Positions 25,823-34,498 of a stretch of 56,220 nt of DNA are shown piece after piece. The DNA is from Actinomycetota bacterium (GTDB lineage Bacteria > Actinomycetota > Acidimicrobiia > Spongiisociales > UBA5794): positions 1-56,220 of the forward strand of contig JAADIG010000092.1 in assembly GCA_013151445.1 (NCBI GenBank). Direction: 5' to 3'. Each line of letters begins with the position of its first letter. Positions within the stretch are counted from its first letter, which is position 1. A program made the position numbers and the translations under genes. The notes under the pieces are model-generated. The model was not told where the DNA came from and made no database searches. It saw only the letters and a list, made by a program, of their open reading frames with translations.

Positions 25823-27324
25823 GAGCCACCGCCCGACTCACTGGCGGCTACCTCACCGAGTACGCACGCAGGCCCGTCAACCTGGCGCTGCTTGTGCTCG
25901 TGCCGCTCGTGTTCGTCATCCTCGCTGCCGGTTCACTCACCGACTTCGCGTCGATAGTGGGTGGGGTCGCGGACCCGGGCCAACTCGCCGCACCGACAGC
26001 GGGATGGGCAGCGGCGTTTCTCGCTGGTGTTGCTGGTTTCTTCCACGTCCTCGGCTCACGCGACACCGATCGTCGGCTTGCGAACGCGGGGATGGGGGCA
26101 TGGCGGGTCACCTTTGCCCGCCTCGTTTCTGGCCTCGGACTGGCGCTGCTCGCTGCGGCAGCGGCGATCGTCGCACTTGCCATCCGAACCGGCTTACCCG
26201 ATCCGACCCGGACCATCGTGGGCACAGTTCTGACGGCTGTTATCTATCTCGGGATCGGTATTGCCATCGGGGCAGTCGTACGCAACGAAGTGAACGGCTC
26301 GCTCATCGTGATATTCATCTGGATGCTCGACGTGTTCCTCGGCCCGGCCATGGCCGGTGGCACCGTTGCACTGAATCGGGTGTTCCCCTCGCACTTCGTG
26401 ACGCTGTACGTCCTCAACAAACCCTCCGGATACGCCGGGCCACTCGGGGACCTCGGTTGGGCGCTCGTGTGGACCTTCGGTGCGCTGATTGTCGCGACTT
26501 TGATCTTTGCGAGCGCCACCGCGACCCGACGCAAACTAACACGCGGGATTGGGGCACCAGGGAGTGTCCGCGGACGCGTCCGGGCCGGACTCCGCTACGG
26601 GTTGCGTGACAATCGTCGCAACATCGCCCTCTGGGTTCTGCTCGTGGTCCTGCCCGTGTTCTTCATATCGCTGAGTTTCTACATCACACCCGACGATCCC
26701 GCTCCTGTTGAACTCGTCATCCGCGGCATCACCCAGATCAAGGTGCTGTCCATGATCAATGTGCATGGAGCGATAATGGTGCCGATCACGATCGCGTTCC
26801 TGGCCGGACTCACCGGGATGTTCGTTGTCCAGGGTTCGCTTCAGGCCGACGCCAGGCTGGCACTCGCTGGTTTTCGTCCCCGCGAAATTCTTGCCTCGCG
26901 TCTCGGTGTCATCGCACTCGCCGGCCTGCTCACCACCGTCGTCTCCCTCGCCATCACAGCGATCGACTTCGCTCCGGAAAGCTGGCTGTGGTTCGCTGTC
27001 GGCAACGGCCTCGTCGCTGCGACATACGGCATGGTTGGCGTCGTAGTTGGCGCACTGTTCGGACGTGTCGGTGGTCTCTACCTGATGTTTCTGTTGCCAT
27101 TCATCGATGTGGGCATTGCCCAGAACATCATGTTCTCCGCGGCGCCTCCGGCGTGGGGTGCGGCACTACCGGCACGTGGTGCGGTGCAAGTGCTGATAGA
27201 CGGAGCATTCACTCCAACGTTTGATCGTTTCGGCGGTCTACTGCTTGCGGTCGGGTGGCTGATCGTGCTCACCGCGGTTGCTTCCGAAATCGTACGCCGG
27301 ATCGCCGAGCCAAAGAGAGCGTAA
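25819..27324 (+). CDS. ABC-2 type permease, two-module
   Basis: The 501-aa protein has about twelve hydrophobic helices arranged as two ABC-2-like halves separated by a basic loop around residues 235-262 (TATRRKLTRG, RAGLRYGLRDNRR). The first half includes NLALLVLVPLVFVIL and the RNEVNGSLIVIFIWMLD segment; the second includes FISLSFYI and GLYLMFLLPFIDVGIAQ. It is a partner of the preceding ATPase. Cargo is unknown; being in the CopA operon, copper ligand, lipid or assembly-factor export is possible. Confidence 0.87.
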   Translation: MRATARLTGGYLTEYARRPVNLALLVLVPLVFVILAAGSLTDFASIVGGVADPGQLAAPTAGWAAAFLAGVAGFFHVLGSRDTDRRLANAGMGAWRVTFARLVSGLGLALLAAAAAIVALAIRTGLPDPTRTIVGTVLTAVIYLGIGIAIGAVVRNEVNGSLIVIFIWMLDVFLGPAMAGGTVALNRVFPSHFVTLYVLNKPSGYAGPLGDLGWALVWTFGALIVATLIFASATATRRKLTRGIGAPGSVRGRVRAGLRYGLRDNRRNIALWVLLVVLPVFFISLSFYITPDDPAPVELVIRGITQIKVLSMINVHGAIMVPITIAFLAGLTGMFVVQGSLQADARLALAGFRPREILASRLGVIALAGLLTTVVSLAITAIDFAPESWLWFAVGNGLVAATYGMVGVVVGALFGRVGGLYLMFLLPFIDVGIAQNIMFSAAPPAWGAALPARGAVQVLIDGAFTPTFDRFGGLLLAVGWLIVLTAVASEIVRRIAEPKRA

Positions 27325-27378
27325 CTATGTGCGGTCGATCATCGAAACAGTTCCCTTCGATACCGGTCCCTGGCGCCA

Positions 27379-27398
27379 CCGTTTCCAAACGGAAACGG
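27379..27398. repeat. Hairpin before FAD oxidoreductase start
   Basis: CCGTTTCC-AAAC-GGAAACGG is a perfect 8-bp stem with a 4-base loop. It ends inside the GGGG that serves as ribosome-binding site for the ATG at 27407, so folding could lower translation, or it may be an intra-operon operator or weak terminator. Confidence 0.5.
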
Positions 27399-27406
27399 GG
27401 ATAACA

Positions 27407-28552
27407 ATGCCTGGCGAGGTGACAGTCATCGGTGCCGGGCCCGCTGGTCTCGTGGCCGCAGCGACCTTGGCCCGCCACGGCCGCAGAGTCCGCGTCTACG
27501 AGAAGGCCGCCACTGTCGGGCACCGCTTTGCTGGCGACTTCCAGGGCCTAGAGAACTGGTCGTCACCTGTCGGTGTCATCGAACGCCTGGCAAGAATCGA
27601 TGTGGCACCCACCTTCGAACAACACCCGTTCCACGAAGTGAACTTCTACGACCGTCGGCTCCGCAAGAGCGTCGCTCGCACGGACGACCCGTTGTTCCAC
27701 CTCGTTCGCCGCGGCCCGGATTCCGGTTCCCTAGACCGGGCGCTTCTCGACCAGGCACAGGCAGCAGGCGCCGAGGTCCTGCTCGGACAGGCCGCACCCC
27801 GCGCCCGCCGCGGCGACATCGTCGCCATAGGACCACGTTTCGCCGATGGCGTCGTCAGCGGTTATGTCTTTGAAACCGAGCTCCCCGACCAGGCTCACTG
27901 CATCATTTCCGAGGAACTGGCACCGGCGGGTTACGCGTATCTCTTGATCTGCGCCGGGCAAGCCACCCTGGCAACGTGTCTCTTCAGGGGGCAACAGGCC
28001 TGGAGTCATGCGCGGAGCGACACAGCGGACGCATTTCGGACGTTGGTACCGGGGCTTGAATTGGCCGATGCGAGGCCGTTCTCGGGTTACGGGTCGGTGT
28101 TCGGATCTGCCCGGTTTACTGACGAGGCCGGACGCCTCTACGTCGGTGAAGCAGCTGGTCTCCAGGACCCAGAGTGGGGTTTTGGCATGTGGTATGCCAT
28201 GGAATCTGGTGCACTTGCCGCGCAATCGTTGCTGAATGGGTTCGACTACAGGGCAACCGCGCAGAGAAGGTTCGAGCCGATGCGCAAGGCCGGTTTTGCC
28301 AACAGATTTGTCTATGAGCGCCTTCCACGACGCGTAGTGTCGCTGTTGCTGCGTCGTGTCGCACCGTCGCCCGGGTTGCTGCACCGCTTGCGACGGCATT
28401 GGGCGCCGTCGCTGCTCAAGAGTGCCCTCTCACGACTCGTCCTACCCGTGTTTACCCGCACTCGTCTGCGACACCGCGACCGCTCGTGTCATTCCCAAAC
28501 TTGTGACTGCGTGTGGTGCTCACACGGCGAGACAATGCAGTTCCTGGACTGA
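27407..28552 (+). CDS. FAD-dependent oxidoreductase (geranylgeranyl-reductase-like) with Cys-rich tail
   Basis: The start is ATG 27407, which begins the flavin-binding beta-alpha-beta unit MPGEVTVIGAGPAGLVAAAT with GxGxxG at 9-14; the open frame extends to 27278 without homology. It is 381 aa. GRLYVGEAAGLQDPEWGFGM is the second FAD motif, as in geranylgeranyl reductase-like and halogenase-like flavoproteins. The last 21 residues contain C361, C366, C368 and C371 plus H362 and H373 (CHSQTCDCVWCSHG), a probable metal site not typical of the family. Coming after the CopA-cupredoxin-ABC genes, a copper-linked redox role is suggested but unproven. Confidence 0.75.
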   Translation: MPGEVTVIGAGPAGLVAAATLARHGRRVRVYEKAATVGHRFAGDFQGLENWSSPVGVIERLARIDVAPTFEQHPFHEVNFYDRRLRKSVARTDDPLFHLVRRGPDSGSLDRALLDQAQAAGAEVLLGQAAPRARRGDIVAIGPRFADGVVSGYVFETELPDQAHCIISEELAPAGYAYLLICAGQATLATCLFRGQQAWSHARSDTADAFRTLVPGLELADARPFSGYGSVFGSARFTDEAGRLYVGEAAGLQDPEWGFGMWYAMESGALAAQSLLNGFDYRATAQRRFEPMRKAGFANRFVYERLPRRVVSLLLRRVAPSPGLLHRLRRHWAPSLLKSALSRLVLPVFTRTRLRHRDRSCHSQTCDCVWCSHGETMQFLD

Positions 28553-28566
28553 TCTGCGGAACAACG

Positions 28567-28638
28567 TGGCCCGGTGCTGCTCGGGCCAAGGGGTGGAACC
28601 GCACGGTTGGGTTTCGGTGCTCCATAACACCGAGACCC
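28567..28638 (+). terminator. Tandem hairpins ending the copper operon
   Basis: Hairpin 1 is TGGCCCG-N8-CGGGCCA (28567-28588). Hairpin 2 is GGGTTTCGGTG-N8-CACCGAGACCC (28609-28638), an 11-bp stem with one G-T pair. They lie 15-86 bp after the oxidoreductase stop. There is no long T-run, which is common in high-GC actinobacterial terminators. Confidence 0.6.
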
Positions 28639-29191
28639 AGCCGCTGCGCGGGTGTCCGTGAGGCCCGCAGCCGGATGTGGCATCACCGGGTTCCGTAGCC
28701 TCCGCGTCGCTGCGCAATGCATGCCCCCTGCGACATCTCTGCCACACTCCGGGTACCGACCACGCTTGAGGAGATCCCACGGAGCGCGGCGGGGTAGCTG
28801 ACAACGTCGACGGTCATCCGGAAGTTGTGCTCGGGTTCCCACTTTGGATGATCACCTGAAGCGGTGCCCGACAGTGCACGGGTTGAGACGACTCGATCTG
28901 TCAGTGAGACCATCCGTATCCCAACGGCCCGTGAGCCTTCTCCAGACAGCGACACGCCAGACAACACCCAGAAATGGCGCCTAGCCCACAACCGTCCACG
29001 AAGTTCTCCTCCCCATCCGGGACCCGTGGCTCACCACGGCTGGTTGTTCCTCGCTTTGCTCGAAGAGTTGTGGATCGGGGCAACTTCTCCCCGCAGATCG
29101 CGACACGGGATTCCTCGTGCGGTACCTGGTGACGAGACAAGCCATCGGCGACACACCCTGGCTTGGTAGGGTTCAGGTTTCAGGAGACAAC
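28639..29191. other. Long intergenic stretch, nothing firm
   Basis: I find no supported gene in this 553-bp stretch. A minus frame at 28683-28991 (103 codons; DHPKWEPEHNFRMTV near its middle) has some protein character but no start signal and no recognised family, so it may be decayed coding sequence. The right end should hold the promoter of the transporter gene. Confidence 0.4.
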
Positions 29192-30034
29192 GTGACGCCA
29201 ATACTCGCCCTGACCGGTGCGCTCATAGTTGGGTCGTCGGACTTCATCGGCGGGTTTCTCGCGCGTCGGACATCCGTGTACCGGGTTGCCTTTGGCGAAC
29301 AGGCGGCGAGTTGCCTCGCTTTCTTGGTCCTCGCTCTCCTTGTCCCGTTTTCGTCCATCACCGCTACCGACATCATCGGTGGCGCGGTAGCCGGGCTCGG
29401 CGTCGTGGTCGGGCTGCTCGCTCTCTATGTCGCCTTCTCGCTGGGTCCGATGAGTGCGCTCGCCCCCATCGCTGCCGTCGTTGGTGCTCTCGTTTCCGCC
29501 GCGGCTGGGTTGATTGGCGGGGAATCATTGACCGTGGCCCTCGCGAGCGGCGCAGTACTCGCGCTGTCTGGTGTGGTCCTAGTGACGCGTGATCGAAAAG
29601 GGGACGACACCGTTCTGCGTATCAGCTCGAGGGCTGTTTTGATGGCGGGCCTTGCCGGTCTCGCCTTTGCGGCGTTCTTTGTTGGCCTCGCCACGACATC
29701 CTCCACCGCTGGGGTCTGGCCCCTTGTCGCGGCACGCGGTGTCGGAGTTCCCATCATCGCCGTTGTCGCATGGCACAAGGAGAGAGGGTTCCTAGTACCG
29801 AAGGAGCACCGCCGACTAAATCTCGCAGGCGGCCTCATCGGGGCGTTTGCGACCGTCTTGACAATGATTGCGCTGCAACGCGGACCCGTCATTCAGGTCG
29901 TCGTCCTTGGTGCCCTGTACCCGTTCAGCACGGTAGCGTTGGCCCGGACTGTTCTGCACGAAAGCCTGCGCCCGGTCCAATGGGCGGGCGTGGCTTTTGC
30001 ACTCATCGGGATCCCACTGATCGCTGTAGGGTAG
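29192..30034 (+). CDS. EamA/DMT-family transporter
   Basis: The start is GTG 29192 with AGGAG 5 nt upstream; the frame from 29117 adds a non-hydrophobic leader and is rejected. The 280-aa product has ten hydrophobic helices in two EamA repeats: GSSDFIGGFLARR near the start, LGPMSALAPIAAVVGAL ending repeat one, and RGPVIQVVVLGALYPFSTVA to HESLRPVQWAGVAFALIGI ending repeat two. This is a drug/metabolite exporter or uptake carrier of unknown substrate. It stands alone and is followed 63 bp later by the dehydrogenase gene. Confidence 0.87.
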   Translation: MTPILALTGALIVGSSDFIGGFLARRTSVYRVAFGEQAASCLAFLVLALLVPFSSITATDIIGGAVAGLGVVVGLLALYVAFSLGPMSALAPIAAVVGALVSAAAGLIGGESLTVALASGAVLALSGVVLVTRDRKGDDTVLRISSRAVLMAGLAGLAFAAFFVGLATTSSTAGVWPLVAARGVGVPIIAVVAWHKERGFLVPKEHRRLNLAGGLIGAFATVLTMIALQRGPVIQVVVLGALYPFSTVALARTVLHESLRPVQWAGVAFALIGIPLIAVG

Positions 30035-30097
30035 GTCTACGCCCACGACTCGTGGCAGACGACACGCAATTCTGAGCCAACAACACTCGGAGCTTCC

Positions 30098-31462
30098 ATG
30101 ATACGTTCGATCAACCCGGCAACCGACGAGGTTATTGCTACCTACGAGGCCCACTCCCCTACTTTCGTGGAACGCGCAATTGCACGGGCACAAGAAGCAC
30201 AGGCCAGTTGGGTGTACACCTCGCTCGACACAAGGGCGACCCACCTGCAACGGCTCGCCAATACCCTCACGGAACGCCGCGACGCACTCGCCGAGTTGAT
30301 GGCGAGGGAAATGGGCAAGCCGATTCGTGAGGGCGTCGCCGAAATCGACAAGTGTGCCTGGGTTTGTCGCTACTACGCAGACAACGGTGCCACGATGCTC
30401 GCTGACCTACCGATCTCGACCGAGCGCACCAAGAGCTACGTTGCGTACCGACCACTTGGGGTCGTGCTTGCGGTCATGCCCTGGAACTTCCCCTTCTGGC
30501 AGGTATTCCGCTTTCTGGCGCCGGCCCTGATGGCCGGGAACGCCGGTGTGCTCAAACATGCATCGAACGTGACTGGGTGTGCGTTGGCGATCGACGACAT
30601 GGTCGCCGCATCCGGTTTCCCGGCAGGCCTCTTTCGTACGCTCATACTCCCCTCAACCCGTGTTGCGGAGGTGTTGACCAACCCCGGGGTAGCGGCCGCG
30701 ACTCTCACGGGATCGGATGTCGCCGGGCGTGCGGTCGCCAGCCGGGCGGGAGCCTCGTTGAAAAAGACCGTCTTGGAACTTGGCGGATCCGATCCCTACC
30801 TCGTCCTCGCGGACGCAGACCTGGACATCGCGGTGACAGCCTGCTCGGCGGGCCGCCTCCTCAACGCAGGCCAATCCTGCATAGCTGCGAAGCGGTTCAT
30901 TGTGCACACGTCGATCGTTGGTGAATTCACTACCCGGCTCGCCGAGCGCATGGCCGAGGCGGTCATGGGTGACCCGCTCGACCCTGGGGTCACGCTGGGT
31001 CCGCTCGCCCGGGCGGACCTCCGGGATGACCTTCACGACCAGGTCCGTCGGTCTCTTTCCGCCGGGGCCCGACTCGTCATCGGCGGTACCGTCCCGCCAG
31101 GTCCCGGGGCCTTCTATCCACCGACCGTCCTCGCCGATGTCGCCGCCGGAATGCCGGTTTACAGCGAGGAGACGTTTGGTCCTGTCGCAAGTGTCATGAG
31201 CTTCGATGACGAATCAGACGCCATCCGCATTGCCAACGACAGCGACTTCGGCCTCGGCGCCGCGGTGTTCACCCGCGACGTCGTGCGCGGCGAGCAGATT
31301 GCCCGTGAACGGCTCGAGGCCGGTGCGTGTTTCGTGAACTCGTTCGTCGCTTCTGACCCGAGGCTGCCCTTCGGAGGGATCAAGATGTCTGGTTACGGCC
31401 GCGAACTCGCTGCCAACGGCATGCACGAGTTCCTCAACATCAAGACCGTCGTCGTTGACTGA
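30098..31462 (+). CDS. gabD: NAD(P)-dependent succinate-semialdehyde dehydrogenase-like ALDH
   Basis: The 454-aa protein opens SINPATDEVI, typical of the succinate-semialdehyde branch. Cofactor and catalytic elements are VMPWNFPFWQ, general base Glu227 in LELGGSDPY and nucleophile Cys261 in NAGQSCIAAKR. YSEETFGPVASV and PFGGIKMSGYGRE close the domain. Oxidation of succinate semialdehyde (GABA or related catabolism) is the likely reaction, but the branch includes other short aldehyde substrates. Its stop abuts the stop of the convergent surface-protein gene. Confidence 0.87.
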   Translation: MIRSINPATDEVIATYEAHSPTFVERAIARAQEAQASWVYTSLDTRATHLQRLANTLTERRDALAELMAREMGKPIREGVAEIDKCAWVCRYYADNGATMLADLPISTERTKSYVAYRPLGVVLAVMPWNFPFWQVFRFLAPALMAGNAGVLKHASNVTGCALAIDDMVAASGFPAGLFRTLILPSTRVAEVLTNPGVAAATLTGSDVAGRAVASRAGASLKKTVLELGGSDPYLVLADADLDIAVTACSAGRLLNAGQSCIAAKRFIVHTSIVGEFTTRLAERMAEAVMGDPLDPGVTLGPLARADLRDDLHDQVRRSLSAGARLVIGGTVPPGPGAFYPPTVLADVAAGMPVYSEETFGPVASVMSFDDESDAIRIANDSDFGLGAAVFTRDVVRGEQIARERLEAGACFVNSFVASDPRLPFGGIKMSGYGRELAANGMHEFLNIKTVVVD

Positions 31463-33142
31463 TCACTCGATAATCGAGTTCACGATTGTTGGAGGGTTGG
31501 AAGCGAGGACGAAGATACCGGGCAGACCAGCAGTCTCGAAACGTTCACTGATATTGCGCCGCAACACCGAGTCGCGGATCGTCATCGTCCCGGTTCGATT
31601 GTTCGACACGAAGAAGATCGCACCGCCGCCCTCGCGGGCATTGCTGTCGTAGATGGCAGTGCCGTCAAGGACCAGATGAATGAGATTGCCGTCAAGGTAC
31701 ACCGACCCCCCGTTGCCGCCGCCCGGCGTACCCGCCCGTTGAGGATTCGCACCAATTCCGATGGCATCGTTGTCTGAGAACAGGCTGTTCGTCATCGTCC
31801 ACGACACACCAATGCTCGCGGTTCCGCCACCGTTACTACATTCGTTCCCGAACCCCGGGGCGCCACCAAAGGTGCTGCTGGTCACATATACGGGAAGGTT
31901 GTTGTACTGGCTGAAGACTCGAACCGCAGCCCCGGCCACATCCGGACCAAATTCCGTGCAGGTGTTGTTGAAGAACCCTGCGTTGACGATCTTGAAACGG
32001 CCGCCGCGCACCCAAACAGCTCCGCCACCGGCCGCGATGTCCTGGCCCGTCGTCATGCCCCGCACAAAATTGATGTTCTGGATAGTTAGGCGTGGCGTAG
32101 ATTGATTCTGGCACTGAGAACTTGTCCAGACCAACGCCGGGTCACAGGTGTTCATATAGAGAATGCGGCGTTGGCCCATTCCGGAGAGTGTCACCAGCCC
32201 TCCGCCGTCGATGACCACATCGGGATTGGCGTCGTTAAAGACCTGTGCGGTGGCTGTCATCTCGATCAAAACGGGATCGGGTCCGCAGTTGAAGGTGATC
32301 GTCCCGCCCTGGGCCACTGCCGCGACAACAGCCTCGGACGTGCAAGTCTGAGGTGTGCCACTGCCGATGACAGTGTCGGGGTTCGTCACCGGCTCGGCCC
32401 GCCCCTGTGTCGGCACCGCCGCAGTTCCGTTGGGGTTGCCGATCGGTGGGCAGATCGATGGGACCAGGGCACACTGCTCACCGAGAGTACCCGGCGGTCT
32501 CGGTGGCGGTGTGTTGGGTGTCAGCCCGAGCGCCCGCGTCAGGAACGTCGCCATTTGGCCTCGCGTGACGGGTGCCTCGGGACAGAACCGGTCATTATCC
32601 GGCGGGTTGCAGCCAGCCGTGATACCCGCCGCGGCCAATCGACGGATCGAGTCCTCGAAACCTGAAAAGTTGTCGTCGACGAAGGGATCCAATCCACTCG
32701 CCGGGGCAAGGTCGAGGGCCCGGTCAAGGAAGGCAGCCATTTGCCCGCGGGTCACCGGAGCGCCTGGACAGAACCGAGTATTCGCGGGAGGGTTACAGCC
32801 GATGGTGATCCCGGCCTCGGCAATGCTCTCGATCGAGGCCTCGAAAATCGACGTGTCGTCATCCGTGAAGCGGTCGCCGCCCACGGCCGACGTTAGGTCG
32901 AGCCCCCGAGAAAGAAAGGCTGCCATTTCGCCGCGGGTCACTGCTGCATTCGGGCAAAACGTGAGGGTCCCACACCCCGAGGTGATGCCCTCTGCGGCAA
33001 TGGCTTCGATGGAGCCTTCGTGCACCGATCCGTCATCGTCAACGTAGGTGCCTCCCGGTGGGAGATCGTTTGATGCGACCGCGAGCGCACCCATTAGTAG
33101 AACACTCCCCATCACGAGAACCACGAACAGAATTCTTCGCAT
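31463..33142 (-). CDS. Secreted surface protein: three SLH repeats plus beta-helix
   Basis: The 559-aa protein starts at the second of two ATGs behind AGGGG. A signal peptide (MRRILFVVLVMGSVLLMGAL) ends in ALAVAS. Three S-layer-homology-type repeats follow, each with IA..GIT.GC, FCP and VTRG(E/Q)MA(A/T)FL (about 45-215). After a proline linker comes a right-handed parallel beta-helix-like region with pectate-lyase-type repeats: DANPDVVIDGGGLVTLSG, RLTIQNINFVRG, FKIVNAGFFNNTC. Cys are frequent and probably disulfide-paired. SLH repeats attach proteins to the cell wall; the beta-helix may bind or cut polysaccharide, but no catalytic residues are evident. This repeat style is common in Acidimicrobiia. 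Confidence 0.87.
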   Translation of the reverse strand: MRRILFVVLVMGSVLLMGALAVASNDLPPGGTYVDDDGSVHEGSIEAIAAEGITSGCGTLTFCPNAAVTRGEMAAFLSRGLDLTSAVGGDRFTDDDTSIFEASIESIAEAGITIGCNPPANTRFCPGAPVTRGQMAAFLDRALDLAPASGLDPFVDDNFSGFEDSIRRLAAAGITAGCNPPDNDRFCPEAPVTRGQMATFLTRALGLTPNTPPPRPPGTLGEQCALVPSICPPIGNPNGTAAVPTQGRAEPVTNPDTVIGSGTPQTCTSEAVVAAVAQGGTITFNCGPDPVLIEMTATAQVFNDANPDVVIDGGGLVTLSGMGQRRILYMNTCDPALVWTSSQCQNQSTPRLTIQNINFVRGMTTGQDIAAGGGAVWVRGGRFKIVNAGFFNNTCTEFGPDVAGAAVRVFSQYNNLPVYVTSSTFGGAPGFGNECSNGGGTASIGVSWTMTNSLFSDNDAIGIGANPQRAGTPGGGNGGSVYLDGNLIHLVLDGTAIYDSNAREGGGAIFFVSNNRTGTMTIRDSVLRRNISERFETAGLPGIFVLASNPPTIVNSIIE

Positions 33143-33259
33143 CATTTTCCCCTGTTTGCCAGCATCCAGAATATCGGCAGATGGAGTACCAAAGTTGAGT
33201 CCGTATCGGCTGTACCGCAAACGCTACGCTTGCCAGGACACCGCCGAAGGAGACAAAAC

Positions 33260-34102
33260 GTGGACACGATCATTGCACGCAAGATGTGGGGAACACTCGA
33301 ACCGTTCCACGCCATGGTGTACTTCGCTCCGGAAGCAACGGACGAATACGCGGCCGTTGGACTCAATCGACGCGGGGCACACTATCTGGCGTCGCGGGCA
33401 GCACCGATGGGGCCCGTCGGTCCCGAGATCGTCTACGCAACGTTCTTTGGGTTCTCCGCGGCAGCGATTCGCCGCTATGTGCCCGAGTGTTGGGAGAACA
33501 CGACCCCCGAGGCCGTCGTCGCCGCACGGTTTCGCGTCGCCGACCGTGCCCTTCGGCGAATCCTCGACGCAGAGGTTGACAACCCGGAAATGGCGCGGGT
33601 CGCCGAGGTTGCGCTGGAGGCAGCTGCGGCATGCCCGACCGTGGGACGACCCCTCTTCGCCGCGCACGCGAGTGTGTCGCCTCCCCCTGAGCCGCACCTT
33701 GCGCTCTGGCACGCCATCACGCTGCTTCGGGAGTTTCGGGGCGACGGACACAATGCGGCTCTCGTGGTCCGCGCAATCGAGCCCGTCACCGCCCAGGCCT
33801 GGTATAGCGCCACTCCTGGAGGCGGAAACCGGGGTTTCTATTCCAAGTCACGGGGTCACACCGAGGACGCGTGGACCACGGCAGATGCCAGCCTGATCGA
33901 CCTCGGTTACATTGACGGCGCGGGTGAGCTCACGAAACTTGGCCTGGAGATGCGCGAGGACCTCGAACAGGACACAGACCGGGCTGCGATGGCACCATGG
34001 CTGGCCATTGGCGAGGAACGATGCGACTGGCTCCGTGCGGCCGTGCGTCCCTGGTCCCGCACCATCGTCGCCGCTGGAGGCCTCGGTCCCGTTCTTGGGT
34101 GA
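33260..34102 (+). CDS. SCO6745-family protein
   Basis: GTG 33260 is preceded by AAGGAG at 7 nt, giving 280 aa; the longer frame from 33230 is not needed. It is an all-alpha protein with ARKMWGTLEPFHAMVYFAPE and, in the middle, LALWHAITLLREFRGDGHNAAL. Towards the end are TTADASLIDLGYIDG and LTKLGLEMREDLEQDTDRAA, the pattern of the SCO6745 family found across actinobacteria (helix-turn-helix-like, function unknown). The start of the divergent SLH gene is 117 bp away, so both promoters share this gap. Confidence 0.75.
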   Translation: MDTIIARKMWGTLEPFHAMVYFAPEATDEYAAVGLNRRGAHYLASRAAPMGPVGPEIVYATFFGFSAAAIRRYVPECWENTTPEAVVAARFRVADRALRRILDAEVDNPEMARVAEVALEAAAACPTVGRPLFAAHASVSPPPEPHLALWHAITLLREFRGDGHNAALVVRAIEPVTAQAWYSATPGGGNRGFYSKSRGHTEDAWTTADASLIDLGYIDGAGELTKLGLEMREDLEQDTDRAAMAPWLAIGEERCDWLRAAVRPWSRTIVAAGGLGPVLG

Positions 34103-34106
34103 CCAG

Positions 34107-34463
34107 CTACGCGAACGCTAACCCAATCAGCGCGATCAACGGTGGAGCCCCCTGAACAGCGGCTCCTAACGCCGCTGAGCGCTTGCTCGCGACGAGCACG
34201 GCCGCTGCGCCGACCATGACTGACAACAGTGTCGCCACGACCGGTACCGAGTCCGTTGCGATGCCGTATGCAACACCGACGGCAAGGAACAGGTTATAAA
34301 AGCCCTGGTTCAACATTGCGAGACGTAGCGTCTCGACATCGGCGCGAGGTACGCCGAACACCTTCGTGACCGCCGGTTTGCCCCACAGGAGCGACTCTGC
34401 GGCGAAGAACATGACGTGGATTGCGGCAGCGATACCGGCGGCAACGAGAATGAGAGTTGACAT
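34107..34463 (-). CDS. DUF1304 small membrane protein
   Basis: The 118-aa protein has four hydrophobic helices and fits DUF1304: AAIHVMFFAAESLLWGKPAV followed by FGV and LNQGFYNLFLAVGVAYGI. Members are about 120 aa inner-membrane proteins of unknown function. It ends 4 bp from the end of the convergent SCO6745 gene. There is no obvious operon partner. Confidence 0.85.
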   Translation of the reverse strand: MSTLILVAAGIAAAIHVMFFAAESLLWGKPAVTKVFGVPRADVETLRLAMLNQGFYNLFLAVGVAYGIATDSVPVVATLLSVMVGAAAVLVASKRSAALGAAVQGAPPLIALIGLAFA

Positions 34464-34498
34464 GGATTGGAGTGTAGGTGACCGTCCGAAGAGATTCG

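Noticed and set aside
28683-28991. 103-codon minus frame
   Set aside because: No start signal and no recognised family; noted as possible decayed coding sequence only.
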